A DNA stretch of 64,000 nt, taken from Elymus sibiricus (lineage: Eukaryota > Streptophyta > Magnoliopsida > Poales > Poaceae). Below the pieces are notes generated by a model, which saw only the letters and a list, made by a program, of their open reading frames with translations, had not been told where the DNA came from and made no database searches. The stretch covers positions 242,884,166 to 242,948,165 of the forward strand of contig CM077666.1 of assembly GCA_039707655.1 (NCBI GenBank). The letters are read 5' to 3'. Position 1 is the first letter of the stretch; each line of letters starts with the position of its first letter. The position numbers were made by a program, and so were the translations under genes. Below, one piece after another: positions 33,817 through 45,747 of the stretch.

Positions 33817-34689
33817 GCCAATGCCGCTCTCTCGCCGCTGCCGCCGCCACCCCGGAGGGACGACGTCAACCGGCCTGACGAGGGCGCTGGGGGCTACCAG
33901 GAGCCTCGCGCGGTCGTCTGCATCCTTGGCGGGTCCCAAGCCCCCGCGTCCATCCGCCACTTCAAGCAACTCTCTCGCGAGGTGTACGCGGCCCTCCCGA
34001 GGCCTGAGGTCACACGGCCCCTCAAGTGGCCGCAGTACGCCATCACCTTCGACTCCAAGGACCACCCCAAGTCCACGGCCTCTGCAGGCGCGCTCCCCAT
34101 GCTGTGCACTCCCACCATCAGCAACGTCGCGGTCACCAAGACACTCATCGACGGGGGTGACGGCCTCAACATACTCTCCATCGAGACCTTCGAGACGCTC
34201 CAGGTGCCCTACGACCAGCTGATGCCGACCAGGCCCTTCTCCGGAGTGACCGATGGTTCCACCATTCCGCTGGGGCAGGTGCGCCTCCCCGTCACCTTCG
34301 GCACCCGCAAGAACTACCACACCGAGCTCATCGACTTCGACGTGGCACACATCGGCCTGCCTTATAACGCCATCTTGGGCTACCCGGCTCTCACCAAGTT
34401 CATGGCGGCCACCCATCACGCCTACAACGTCCTCAAGATGCCCGGCTGCAGCGGCATCATCACCGTCGCCTGCGACGAAAGGGACGCGGCCAGCACCCTC
34501 GAGCGTGCCTACAAGGCTGCCGCTGTCGCGCACCCGGCCGACGAGGACGCGGCCGAGCCTTCCGAGGCCGCGCCAGCGAAGAAGAAGCAGTTGTTCTCTC
34601 AAGACCGCGCCGAGACGAAGAAGGTGTTGGTGGAAGGCAGCGGCTCCGGCCCTGCCTTCACCATCGGCACAGGCCTCCCTCCTGCATAG
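33817..34689 (+). pseudogene. Protease region of element C
   Basis: The main open part is 33982-34689, starting MYAALPRPEVTRPLKWPQYA. The aspartic protease motif is LIDGGDGLNIL, with the usual Ala after DGG replaced by Asp (element D keeps DGGA). The downstream ILGYPAL motif and an acidic/basic linker ending in GTGLPPA lead to the reverse transcriptase remnant. Confidence 0.75.
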
Positions 34690-35199
34690 GAAAGCGCGCT
34701 CGTCGCCTTCCTTCGGGCAAACTCGGACGTTTTTGCCTGGAAAGCATCCGACTTGTCCGGTGTGCCGAGGGAGGTGATCGAGCACCACTTAGCGGTGTGC
34801 CCCAATGCACGCCCGGTCAAGCAGAAAGCACGGCGCCAGGCGCCAGAGAAGCAAGAGTCCATCGTCAAGGAAGTCCAGAAGCTCCAAGAAGCCAGAGTTG
34901 TTCGTGAGGTGCGCCATCCCGAATGGCTCGCCAACCCAGTCATCGTCCTCAAGAAGGGTGGCAAGGAGCGCATGTGCGTCGACTTCACCGGCCTCAACCA
35001 GCTCTGCCCGCATGACCCCTTCCAGCTGCCGCGAGATGGCCGGGGCGCTGGCCCCACCGTCGGCGGCATGCGCATGCCTTTCGGGCTGAGGAACGCCGGC
35101 GCCTCTTTCCAGAGGCTGGCGCCCTTCGCGCCAGGGCCTCGCGAGCCCCCTGGCTCCGGAGGAGCGGACTCCCTTGGCGCGCCTCGCCGAACGGTCTGA
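34690..35199 (+). pseudogene. Collapsed reverse transcriptase of element C
   Basis: Encodes the N-terminal RT approach (REVIEHHLAVCPNARPVKQK, RHPEWLANPVIVLKKGGK, CVDFTGLNQLCPHDPFQLPR), then jumps almost at once to MRMPFGLRNAGASFQRL. The segment between, which should hold motif A with a catalytic Asp, is lost, and nothing after FQRL matches the YxDD palm, thumb or RNase H. Element D has a closely similar collapse, so this is a property of the family and not a private accident. Confidence 0.8.
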
Positions 35200-35389
35200 C
35201 GTCACTACAGCGCGGTTCTGCCAGGTGCGCCCAGCGCGTCGCCTCGCGCGGCCCTCACTCCTTCTCGCCGCGCCTCTCGAGCTTCGCTCCCGGAACCCTA
35301 TCCTTTTGGTTGTGTAACGAATTTTGCTAATTCTACCTTGATAAGTTATGTTACCTGCTCAATCGCCTGTTAAGTTCGGTGCCGACCAG

Positions 35390-35650
35390 AGAGCGCCACG
35401 CGCGCGCGACCCCTCCCCTGGCCGACTCCGTGAGCGGGGGCTAGGCACGGTGCCTGTGCTCGGGTCCGTCCCTGTAGTGCCGTCAAATCCAAGCGACTGA
35501 GCTCTGGCTCGCGGGCCTGCTCCCGTGCACGTCACCTCACCAAAGTCCTTGGTGCCTTACCTCCTCACGCGACGGCCGCGGGCGGATTAGCGAGTGCGTG
35601 CCGCTCCCCCTATCGTGAGAACTGTCGACATGTAGCCCCTCAGGAGACGA
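35390..35650 (+). repeat. Internal direct repeat 1 of element C
   Basis: GAGCGGGGGCTAGGCACGGT, then CTCTGGCTCGCGGGCCTGC and TCACC(A)AAAGTCCTTGGTGCC. The block recurs at about 36640-36800 on the other side of the integrase remnant, with roughly 80% similarity, and a version is at 57070-57220 in element D on the opposite strand. Confidence 0.75.
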
Positions 35651-35725
35651 GCTGCGCAGGGATCTCGCGGGTGGCCTCTCGCGAGCCGGCCTCGCGAGGC
35701 GGGGACACTTCAGACGCCGAGCCTC

Positions 35726-36256
35726 ATGCGCATGTCTCGCGAGCGCGCCCCGTGGTCGCGGCTCGAGAGCGTCAAGGGCTGGCTCGAAGAATGGCGGTTT
35801 GTGCTGTGGTCCGTCCGCACGACGGCAAGCAAGCCTACTGGCGAGACGCCCTTCTTCCTCGTCTACGGCGCTGAGGCGGTCCTCCCATTGGAGCTTAAGC
35901 GCAGCTCCCCACGAGTCATTGCCTTCGACGAGGCGCGTCAGGATGGCTCGCGGGAGACCGATCTGCTGCTCCTCGAGGAGGGCTGCCGTCAGGCCGCCCC
36001 TCGTGACGCGAGGTACCAGCAGGCCTTGCGTCACTACCACAGCCACAGCATCCGCCCTCGCACTCTCGAGGTCGGTGGCCTCGTCCTGCGCAGGATCCTC
36101 TCCAGAGAGGGACTTCACAAGCTCTCACCTATGTGGGAAGGCCCTTTCAGGGTTACTCATGTCTCCAGGCCCGGCTCAGCCTGGCTGGAGACGGAGGACG
36201 GAGTTCCTGTGCCTAACGCCTGGAACATCCAACACCTCCGCAAGTTCTACCCGTGA
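35726..36256 (+). pseudogene. C-terminal integrase remnant of element C
   Basis: WSVRTTASKPTGETPFFLVYGAEAVLP and WEGPFRVTHVSRPGSAWLE, ending HLRKFYP, are the last part of a Gypsy integrase. The HHCC zinc domain and the DDE core are absent. Together with the RT stub this shows that pol was deleted to short pieces at both ends. Confidence 0.8.
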
Positions 36257-37117
36257 CCCTCACGCGTACGAACGAAACGGGGTTGTACACGCCCCGGAGC
36301 CTCTCATTGCGTTCGCCTGATGGGCCCACGAGAGCTCCCGCCCATGCCCAAGTGGAAGCCCCATGCTCCGCGCTGGCGGAACGATCGACCCGCGATCATA
36401 CCCACACCCCTGTGGAAGCCCCATGCTCCGCGCTGGCGGAACAATCAATTGAGGGCGCCCCACGGGTTGCACCAACCTCAAGCTGACCCGTGCCGGACAC
36501 GGCAGCCGCATCTTTATTTGGTTATGTAATGGGTTGCTCTCTTGCTTCAGTAAAGTTTCCATTTCCTTATATGGCGTTTCATTTTCCCTTTGCCTCACGA
36601 GCCTCGCGTGCTCACGACTTCCCTCATGAGCCTCACGCGAGTGGGGGCTGGACACGGTGCCTACGCTCGGGTCAGTCCCAGCGGCACTGGAGAACCCAAG
36701 CAACCGGGCTCTGGCTCGCGGGCCTGCCCCCGTGCACGCCACCCCACCAAGGTCCTTGGTGTCCTGTCTCCTCGCGTAATACCCATGAGCGAATCGACGA
36801 GCGCGCGCTGTCATTAAGTACTCTGCGTGCAGTTATCTCAGGAGCAGGTCCCCTGAAAGATCTCACGAGGTAGCCCCCACAGGACCTCAGGAAGCCTGCA
36901 GGCTCCCCTCACGACTCGTCATACCGGCGGCGATTATGGCCCGCTCGGGGGCTAGGTCCTAACAACGCAGAGCGCCATGACGAGCAGAAAGAGCAAAACA
37001 AGCTACGAGGGCACGGGCATTCGATACAGTCAGGAGCAAAGTACTTAAAATGCTAAAGCATTGTCCTCACGCCCCCACGGGGTCACAATCAGCTATGCGC
37101 AGGATATGGGGAAGGAC
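36257..37117 (+). other. Spacer of element C with small tandem repeats
   Basis: Non-coding. A 60-bp unit (GTGGAAGCCCCATGCTCCGC) occurs at 36352 and 36412; similar units are at 57370-57450 in element D. Internal direct repeat 2 is at about 36640-36800. This spacer separates the pol relics from the 3' end of the antisense gene. Confidence 0.6.
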
Positions 37118-40100
37118 CTAAGAAGACATGTCGCCATCACCGCCGCTGCCACCGTCATCGTCACCCTCCTCGACTCCGCTCGAGCTCTCGCCAGGAGCGA
37201 AGTGCTCGTGCAGGGTGTCCCCGTGGTCCTCCACAGCCTTCCCAAGGGTGTCACGGACCTCCTCAGGGACGGGAGCTATCACCTTGCCGAAGTCAAAGTT
37301 GGGGTCGGCGTCCAGAAGATGGCTGAAGATGCACGTCGCGGCCTGGGTGAGGAGGTCGCGGCTCTCCTCCTCGATGATTCCGCCTACCTTCTTGGCGCCC
37401 ACCTCGAGCCGCTCCACGAGCTTGGTGAAGAAGTCGAGGTAGCTGCCGTTATGGGTCTCGAGGGGGCTGCTGACGTCCTCCTTGCAAATGGAGCTCAAGG
37501 CGCGGCGGGCCCGGAGCTTGAGGGCGCGGAACATCTTAGAGCGCTGGAGTTGCCGCACCCGCGCTTGGGCCGCCTCGTCCCGCGCTTGCTCCACGACCGC
37601 GGTGACACCCCCCACCTGCTGCCAGAGGGAGGACAGCTCGGCCTCGGCCTCGGCCTGGGCCTTCAGCGCGGTCTCCCGCGCCTTTCAGCTTCGGCTAGCA
37701 TCTCCTTGAGGCCCGCGATCTTGTGCTGGAACTCCTCGCGCTTCGCCTTGAAGCGGTCCTCCTGCCGCTTCAGTTTCTTGCTGTTTTCATTGGCAAATGC
37801 TTCGCGGCTCTGCGCAACCCTCCTGTCGGCGTCCTCCTGGATCTTCTCCGCCTTGGCCGCCAAATTGGCATTGGCCTTGTCTAGGCGCTCGGCGTAGGAA
37901 TTTTGGGCAGCGGACACCTCTCGCTCCAACGTCTCCAGCCGCTCGCGCTCCAAGTCCTGCGCGGATGCCGACCGCGCGAGCTCCCGCTCACGGATGTCAA
38001 GGTCCGCCTCGCGGGCCGCTAGCCCCTCTTCGAGGACAGAGATGGCGTCTCGTCGTGCCTGGAGTTGTCACTCCAGCAAGGCGTTCTGGTCCCGCAGCTC
38101 CTTCCCGCGGGCCTCCGCCGCCTCGCGCCGCCTGTCGGCCTCCCTGACGGCGTTCTCGAAGATTTCCTTCGCGTCCTGGGCGGCTTTCTTGCGCTTCTCC
38201 CGCGCGGTGTCGTCTCGACGGCGGCCCAGTTTAATGGCCACATCAAGTTGGCGCCACCTCTCCGCGAGGCACTGGCGCTCCTCGATGATGCGTGCCTCCT
38301 CCGCCCGGAGGTCCGCTTCCAGCTGGTCGAGGGCAGCCCTGGCGCCTTGCAGGGCCCCGCGCTTGAGCACGGCGCTGCTACTCACAAGCTGCAGGGCCCA
38401 GCCAGTGTGCGCCCCAGCGCCGCCCTCTCGCGGGGGCCCGGCGCCACCGGTCAGGAGCGGGGAGCTCGCGGGGGCCCCCTCTTCGTTCCGCCGTGGCGAC
38501 GCACCCCGCGGGCTCGGTGGCCCCCCGGAAGAGGCCCCATGTGCTGGCAAGTCCTGCCGGCCCCCCGCGACGCCACCACCTCCGGTGGTGCCGGGCGGGA
38601 GAACCGGCATCTTCGCCTCTGCCGCCGCCACGTCCACCCTGGCAGTTGGCGCCCCAGGAACTGCGGAGCCGCCTCCTGACGATGCCTCCTGAGGCCCACC
38701 TTCTTGGGACCCCCGCGCCGCGTTCGTCTATGACTCAGGAGGGGCCTCCTGCCCCTTTGCCCTCGCGAGGCCTGCTTCGATGTCGAGGCTGTTGGCGCCC
38801 TCTTCACGCCCCCCGACCCTGGCAACTGGCGGTGAAGCCCCCGCCAGGCCGGGGGACCTCTCCTCCTTCTTCCTCTTCTTGCTCGAGGAGGTCCTGAAAA
38901 AGAGGAGAGAAACAAGGGCTCAGGCGTGCGCAACGCGCCGGGCACAAGAGAAGGGAGGCCGAGCACTTACTAGTCCCTGGCAAACCATCTCCTCTTCCTC
39001 AGCGGCCACGGAGGAATGCCGCCGTCGCCTTCTTGGGGCCCCTTCTCGTGACCGGCCCCCCTCGTGGGAGGGCCGCGGGGTCCGCCCTCGCCACCGCTTC
39101 TGGAGCTCTGCAGCTTCGCAGCTGCCGCACGGGGGCTTCCTGCGCCCTCCGCCAGGCCAGGCACGGCGGCCGAGGCCTCAGGCGGGGTGACGTCATCATC
39201 ATCTTCAAGCCCGCGGACGAGTCGGCAGCAGGTCTACCGAACCGGGCCGCCTCCGCCTTCCGCGGCGCCCGTCGAGGCCCCAGCGTCGCCGCGGCCGCCT
39301 GAACCCGGGACCACCAAAAAGGGGTTGTCCCGGGGTCCTTCGAGGCCCTCTGGGAGTGGTCCCCACCGGTCTAAGCGTGGCATCGAGCCGGTCAGCGCCT
39401 CCTTGTTCTTGTAGTGATACAAGGGAAGCCCGTCCATGGGCGGCTCACTCGCCTCCTCGCCGGTCAGGGCATGGAGCATCCCGTTCACCGCCTTCGGCAG
39501 CAAGCCGTCCGCGCTCAACCGCATCGGGTCCTCCAGGCCAGTGAAAGCCCACATCGGGCGTGAGTGTCGCTAGAGGGGAGCTATGCGGCGCCGGAGGAAC
39601 TCCCTCACTACCGTGACCACCGTCACTTTCGCGACCCTCAGCTCAGCCAACCTCTTCCATACCCGTGCCAGCCTCGGGTCCGTGAGCCTTTCCTGCCCCC
39701 ACCCGGAGCTTCTCGCCGCCGGGGACGTGGGCAGTTGCAACAGGGGGCAGTATTGGGCAGCGTCCACGTACACCCATTGCCGCCTGAAGCCCTCAACCTC
39801 CTTGGTAAGCCTCATGTTGATACCGTCGCCCACTGCTTCGTTGGCGATGCGGAATGAGACGCACCCGGAACATTGGTTCGCCACGGTCAGCCGCAGGCTG
39901 AAGAAGTGGTGGAAGAGCGCCACTGAGGGCGTCACGCCCAGGAAGGCCTCGCATAAAAAGGCAAAGGCAGAAACGAGAAGGACGGAGTTCGGCTCGAGAT
40001 GCAGCGCATGGACTTGGTAGTGGGAGAGGACGGCGTTGAAGAAATCGGAGAATGGAGGAAGCAGGCCCGCGAAGAGCGCGGGAAGGAAGAGGATGGTAGA

Positions 40101-40301
40101 GGTGGCATCGAGGTCGGCGGTCGGGCGCGAATCCGGCCAGATGCGAGTGGCTCCCCACTCGTTGGAAGCAGCTGCGGTCATTGGGAGCACCTTGCTGAGC
40201 CCCTCAGCGTTGACAATTGTGGGCCTGCTCAGAGCAGGCTCCGGCGCAACCTCCGCAACCACCATGTCCGCCGCCTCTTCCTCCCTGCCCGGGGGCGACA
40301 T
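37118..40301 (-). pseudogene. Antisense gene of element C: PF04195-like domain plus coiled coil
   Basis: ATG at 40301 (MSPPGREEEAADMVV) in a GCCGCC context. Exon 1 (40301-38971) encodes a plant 'putative gypsy-type transposon' domain (NSVLLVSAFAFLCEAFLGVTPSVALFHHF, WVYVDAAQYCPLL, VREFLRRRIAPL), with a TAG at 39567, then DPMRLSADGLLP...MPRLDRWG and a low-complexity acidic/basic stretch. The intron is 38970-38894 (GTAAGTG...TTTTTCAG), and its upstream codon is TAG where D has GAG. Exon 2 (38893-37118) encodes a long heptad-like coiled coil rich in Glu, Arg, Lys and Ala, and a C-terminal FDFGKVIAPVPEEVRD domain. It is antisense to gag-pol. Function unknown; this copy is broken by nonsense codons and shifts. 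Confidence 0.75.
38894..38970 (-). other. Conserved intron of the antisense gene, element C
   Basis: 77 bp, GTAAGT-type donor and pyrimidine-rich TTTTTCAG acceptor, at the same place as the 75-bp intron of element D. Confidence 0.7.
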
Positions 40302-40336
40302 GGCGGCGCAGCAAGGGTTTAGGGCGACGGAGTTTT
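40302..40336. other. Deletion junction: element C end joined to element A RT
   Basis: Element C sequence (5' UTR of its antisense gene) passes into element A RT coding sequence (GAGAAAACCACC) at about 40336. No 3' LTR of C is present, and the first half of A's RT is absent, so one deletion removed both. Confidence 0.7.
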
Positions 40337-41288
40337 GAGAAAACCACCTTTACTTGTCCTTTTGGAACTTATGCTTATAGACGTATGCCTTTTGGTTTAT
40401 GCAATGCACCTGCTACCTTTCAAAGATGTATGACTGCTATATTCTTTGACTTTTGTGAAAAGATTGTTGAGGTTTTCATGGATGATTTTTCCATTTACGG
40501 AACTTCTTTTGATGATTTCTTAAGAAACCTTGATTGAGTTTTGCAGAGATGTGAACAAACTAATCTTGTCTTGAATTGGGAGAAGTGCCACTTTATGGTT
40601 AATGAAGGTATTGTCTTGGGGCATAAAATTTCTGAACGAGGTATTGAAGTAGATAAGGCTAAAGTTTATGCAATTGAGAAAATGCCATGTCCTAAAGATA
40701 TTAGAGATATAAGAAGTTTCCTTGGTCATGCTGGTTTCTATAGGAGGTTTATTAAAGACTTCTCTAAAATTTCTAGGCCTCTTACTAATCTCTTGCAAAA
40801 AGATGTTCCATTTGTTTTTGATGATGATTGTGTAGAAGCCTTTGAAACACTTAAGAAAGCCTTAACCTCTACACCCATCGTTCAACCACCTGATTGGAAC
40901 TTGCCTTTTGAAATTATGTGTGATGCTAGTGATTATGCTGTTGGTGCTGTTCTAGGACAAAGAGTTGATAAGAAATTAAATGGTATCCATTATGCTAGTA
41001 AAACTCTAGACAGTGCTCAACGAAATTATGCTACTACTGAGAAAGAATTTCTAGCAGTTGTGTTTGCATGTGATAAAGTCAGATCTTACATAGTTGATTC
41101 CAAAGTAAGTGTTCACACCGATCATGCTGCTATTAAATACCATATGGAAAAGAAAGATGCTAAACCTAGACTCATTAGGTGGGTTCTATTGTTACTAGAA
41201 TATGACTTGCATATTGTTGATAGAAAGGGAGCTGAGAATCCCAGAGCTGCTAATTTGTCTAGAATGGAAAATGTTCTTGATGACCCAC
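40337..41288 (+). pseudogene. Reverse transcriptase (second half) and RNase H of element A
   Basis: Begins EKTTFTCPFGTYAYRRMPFG, with palm motif FMDDF and a TGA at 40535 (D-stop-V, in place of a sense codon). It continues through the thumb/connection ([18 protein letters not shown]) and RNase H ([37 protein letters not shown]) to NVLDDP, where element B is inserted after CCCAC. The first RT motifs, including motif A, are missing through the deletion at 40336. The same frame resumes after B at 51191. Confidence 0.9.
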
Positions 41289-42837
41289 TGCTACTTGTAG
41301 TCTGTGTTGGCATTTCCCCGAAGAGGACAGGATGATGTAGTACAGTAGAGATAAGTATTTCCCTCAGTTAAGAACCAAGGTTATCAATCCAGTAGGAGAA
41401 CCAAGCAAAATTCCGTTGAAACGCACCTGCACACACAAGAGCAAACACTTGCACCCAACGCAAATAAGGGGGTTGTCAATCCCCTTAGCGGTTACATGCA
41501 AGGATTAAATCTTATAGAGGTAAATAGCTAAACTAAAATACTAATAAAAATAAAAGTAAATAAATTGCAGCAAGTTATTTTTGGGTTTTTAATATGATAA
41601 AGATAGACCCGGGGGCCATAGTTTTCACTAGAGGCTTCTCTCTCGAGCGCAGAAACATATGGTGGGTAAACAAATTACTGTTGGGCAATTGACAGAATAG
41701 CAAATAATTATGACGGATTCATGGCAATGATCATGTATATAGACATCACGTCCGAGACAAGTAGACCGACTCCTGCCTGCATCTACTACTATTACTCCAC
41801 CCATCGACCGCTATCCAGCATGCATCTAGGGTATTAAGTATGAAACAGAGTAACGCCTTAAGCAAGATGACATGATGTATAGAAGCAAATTGAAGCAATA
41901 TGAATAAACCCCATCTTTTTATCCTTAATGGCAACAATACAAATACGTGTCATGTCCCCTTCTATCACTAGGATTGAGCACCGCAAGATTGAACCCATCA
42001 CAAAGCAACTCTCCCATTGCAAGATAAATCAATCTAGTAGGCCAAACTAAACTGATAGATCGGAGAGAAATACAAAGCTATAACAATCATGCATAAAAGA
42101 GTTCAGAGAAGACTCAAATATTTCTCATGAATAATCTGATCATAAACTCACAATTCATCGGATCCCAACAAACACACCGCAAAAGAAGATTACATCGGAT
42201 AGAACTCCAAGAACATCAAGGAGAACATTGTATTGAAGATCGAAGAGAGAGAAGAAGCCATCTAGCTACTAGCTATGGACCCGTAAGTCTGTGGTAAACT
42301 ACTCACACATCATCGGAAGGGCGGCAAGGTTGATGTAGAAGCCCTCCGTGATCGATTCCCCCTCCGGCAGAGTACCGAAAAAGGCCTCCAGATGGGATCG
42401 CGGAAGAACAGAGGCTTGCGGCGGCGGAAAGGTTATTTCTTCTGGCTCTCTGGAGGTTTCCCAATATTTGTGAATATATAGAAGTGGAATTAGGTCAAAC
42501 GGAGACTTGTGGGCCCCACAAGGCAGCACGGCGCGCCCCCCTGGGGCGCGCCCTAGTGCCTTGTGGAGTCCTCGTGAGGCTTCTGGCCTCCTCCCGATGC
42601 TTCCCAGGTTTCTTTTATCCAGAAAAAAATCTCCAAAAAGTTTCGTGGCATTTGGACTTCATTTGGTACTGTTTCTCTGAAAAGCCAAAAACAAACAGAA
42701 AACAGCAACTGGCACTGGGCACTAGGTTAATAGGTTAGTCCCGAAAAATGATATATAATTGCATATAAAAACATTCAAGATTGATACTATAATAGCATGG
42801 AACAATCAAAAATTATAGATACGTTGGAGACGTATCA
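41289..42837 (-). mobile_element. 3' LTR of element B (left copy, element on minus strand)
   Basis: 1549 bp. On the plus strand it reads TGCTACTTGTAG...GAGACGTATCA, that is TGATACGTCTCC...CTACAAGTAGCA on the minus strand. Flanked on the left by CCCAC (41284-41288). A GC-rich hairpin lies near 42516-42566 and the promoter side near 42480. Its inner neighbour reads, on the minus strand, GGAATTAAGCTTGGGGATGC, the polypurine tract. Confidence 0.92.
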
Positions 42838-45747
42838 AGCATCCCCAAGCTTAATTCCTGCTCGTCCTCGAGTAGGTAAATGATAAAAACAAATTTTTTG
42901 ATGTGGAATGCTACCTATCATGTTTCATCATGTAATCTCTCTCTTACAGTATGAATAATAAGATCCAAGTGATTCAAAGCAATAGTCTATAATTTGATAT
43001 AAATACATCAATACTCAGGCATACTAATAAACAATCATGTCTTTCAAAATAAAAATGCTAAAGAACGTTATCCCTACAAAATCATATAACCCTGTCATGC
43101 TCCATCTTCGTCACACGAAGTATTTATCATGCACAACACCAGTTTTAGCCAAGCAATTGGTTCATACTTTTTAACGCGCTTCAGCTTTTTCAACTCCCAC
43201 GCAATACATGAGCGCAAGCCATGGATATAGCACTATGGGTGGAATAGAGTATGGTGATAGGGGATAACTAGGAGAAGTCAAAAAATGGAGAAAGTCTCAC
43301 ATCAACGAGGCTAATCAACGGGCTATGGAGATGCCCATCAATTGATGTCAATGCGAGGAGTAGGGATTGCCATGCAACGGATGCACTAAGAGCTATAAGT
43401 GTATGAAAGCTCAACATGGAAACTAAGTGGGTGTGCATCCAACTTGCTTGCTCATGAAGACCTCGGGCATTTGAGGAAGCCCATCATCGGAATATACAAG
43501 CCAAGTTCTATAATGAAAAATTCCCACTAGTATATGAAAGTGACAAAATAGGAGACTCTCTATATGAAAAACATGGTGCTACTCTGAAGCACAAGTGTGG
43601 AAAAGGATAGTAACATTGCCCCTTCTCTCTTTTTCTCTCATTTATTTTTTTCTCTTTTTTTTAGTTTTTCATGGCTCTTTTTTTCCTCTTTTTTTTCTTT
43701 TCTTTTTTCTCTTTTTTTATAATTTCGTCCGGAGTCTCATCCCGACTTGTGGGGGAATCATAGTCTCCATCATCCTTTCCTCACTGGGACAATGCTTTAA
43801 TAATGATAATCATCACACTTCTATTTACTTACAACTCAACATTACAACTTGATACTAGAACAAAAATATGACTCTATATGAATGCCTCTGACAGTGTACC
43901 AGGATGTGCAATGATGCTAGCGTAACATGTATAAAAATGATGAACAGTGGCTGAGCCACGAATACTATGTCAGCTATATGATCATGCAAAGCAATATGAT
44001 AATGATGATGTATGTCATAAGAAAACGGAACGGTGGAAGTTGCATGGCAATATATCTCGGAATGGCTATGGAAATGCCATGATAGGTAGGTATGGTGCCT
44101 GTTTTGTGGAAGATATAAGGAGGATTATGTGTGATAGAGCGTGTCATATCACGGGGTTTGGATGCACCTGCGAAGTTTGCACCAACTCTCGATGTGAGAA
44201 AGGGCAATGCACGGTACCGAAGAGGCTAGCAAATTGCGGAAGGGTGAGAGTGTGTATAATCCATGGACTCACATTAGTCATAAAGAACTCACATACTTAT
44301 TGCAAAAGTTTATTAGCCCTCAAAGCAAAGTACTACTACGCATGCTCCTAGGGGGGAGGTTGGTAGGAGTTAACCATCGCGCGCCCCCGACCGCCACGCA
44401 AAGGAAGACAATCAATAATAAATCATGCTCCAACTTCCTAGTATAACGACAGATCATACGTGCATGCTTTGGGAATCACAAACCTTAACACAATTATTCT
44501 TATTAAACCACAATTATCAACTAATACCTCCCACATATTACCATCTTAATATCGCAAAACTATTGCAAGGAATCAAATTTATCATATTCAGTAATCTACA
44601 TGGAAGTTTTTATTATATCCCTCTTGAATACCTATCATATCAGGACCAAATTCATAACCCGTGCATATTACCATTGCTATCATGAGACTCTCAAATAGAT
44701 ATAAGTGAAGCATGAGAGTGCAACTATTTCTTTAAAATATAACCACCGCCATGCTCTAAAAGGTATAAGTGAAGCACTAGAGCAACTGCCTAGCTCAAAA
44801 GATATAAGTGAAGCACATAGAGTATTCTAACAAATCACGAATAATGTGTGTCCCTCTCAAAAAGGTGTGTTCAGCAAATATGATTGTAACAAACTAAAAA
44901 GCAAGCAAAGACAAACAAACTATTTCACAAGACGCTCCAAGTAAAACACATATCATGTGATGAATAAAAATATAGCTGCAAGTGAGTTACCGATAGATTG
45001 TAGACGAAAGAGGGGATGCCTTCCGGGGCATCCCCAAGCTTAGACGCTTGAGTCTTCCTTGAATATTACCTTGGGGTGCCTTGGGCATCCCCAAGCTTAG
45101 GCTTTTGCCGCTCCTTATTCCTTTATACATCGTAGTGTCACCCAAAACTTGAAAACTTCAGCACACAAAACTCAACAGAAACCTCGTGAGATCCGTTAGT
45201 ATAACAAACAAATCTTAAACTTTAGATACTGTAGTAAATTGATTCATATTTAATATTGGCATAATTCTACTGTACTCCAACTTCTCCATGACTCATACCC
45301 CCCGATACGATCCATAGATTCATCAAAATAAGCAAACTATGAAACAAAAAACAGAATCTATCTAAAACAGAGTAGTCTGTAAAGATATATTTAAAAGCCA
45401 TACTTCTGTAACTCCAAAAATTCTGAAAAATTAGGACAACGTAAATAATTCATATACCAATTCTGTGTAAAAATTTCATATTTTGCTGATGCTCCAGTAC
45501 AGAACCAAAATTCCAGCACTGGACGCAAAACTTTCTGTTTTCCAAACAACATCAATTATACTATCATCCCAAAGGCATTACTTGGCACAAACACTAATTG
45601 AAACATAAAAACACAATCATAACATAGGCTATAATTGTGCAAACACACAAAAACATAATGTAAAAGCAAAAAATTATTTTATTCATTGGGTTGCCTCCCA
45701 ACAAGCGCTATTGTTTTTATGCCCCTAGCCAGGCATAATGCATAGTT
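42838..45747 (-). other. Non-coding 3' internal region of element B
   Basis: About 2.9 kb between the protease stop and the 3' LTR where pol would be expected; no RT, RNase H or integrase frame is present. Landmarks are a polypyrimidine stretch (43618-43735, polypurine on the element's strand), three to four spaced ATATAAGTGAAGCAC repeats (44698-44820), two polypurine-like GCATCCCCAAGCTTAG motifs (about 45028 and 45086), and the family's GGGTTGCCTCCCAACAAGCGC sequence (about 45690). Confidence 0.75.
43618..43735 (+). repeat. Polypyrimidine tract in element B
   Basis: Long T/CT-rich low-complexity stretch interrupted by few purines; on the minus strand it is a polypurine tract of the element. 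Confidence 0.8.

Noticed and set aside
33139..34788. 549-aa open frame on the minus strand
   Set aside because: It is the antisense shadow of gag and protease of element C; its sequence is repetitive Gly/Val/Arg from GC-rich codons with no domain, and the sense frame is clearly coding.
36352..36470. Possible CRISPR or satellite array
   Set aside because: Only two 60-bp units without regular spacers; a small tandem duplication inside element C.
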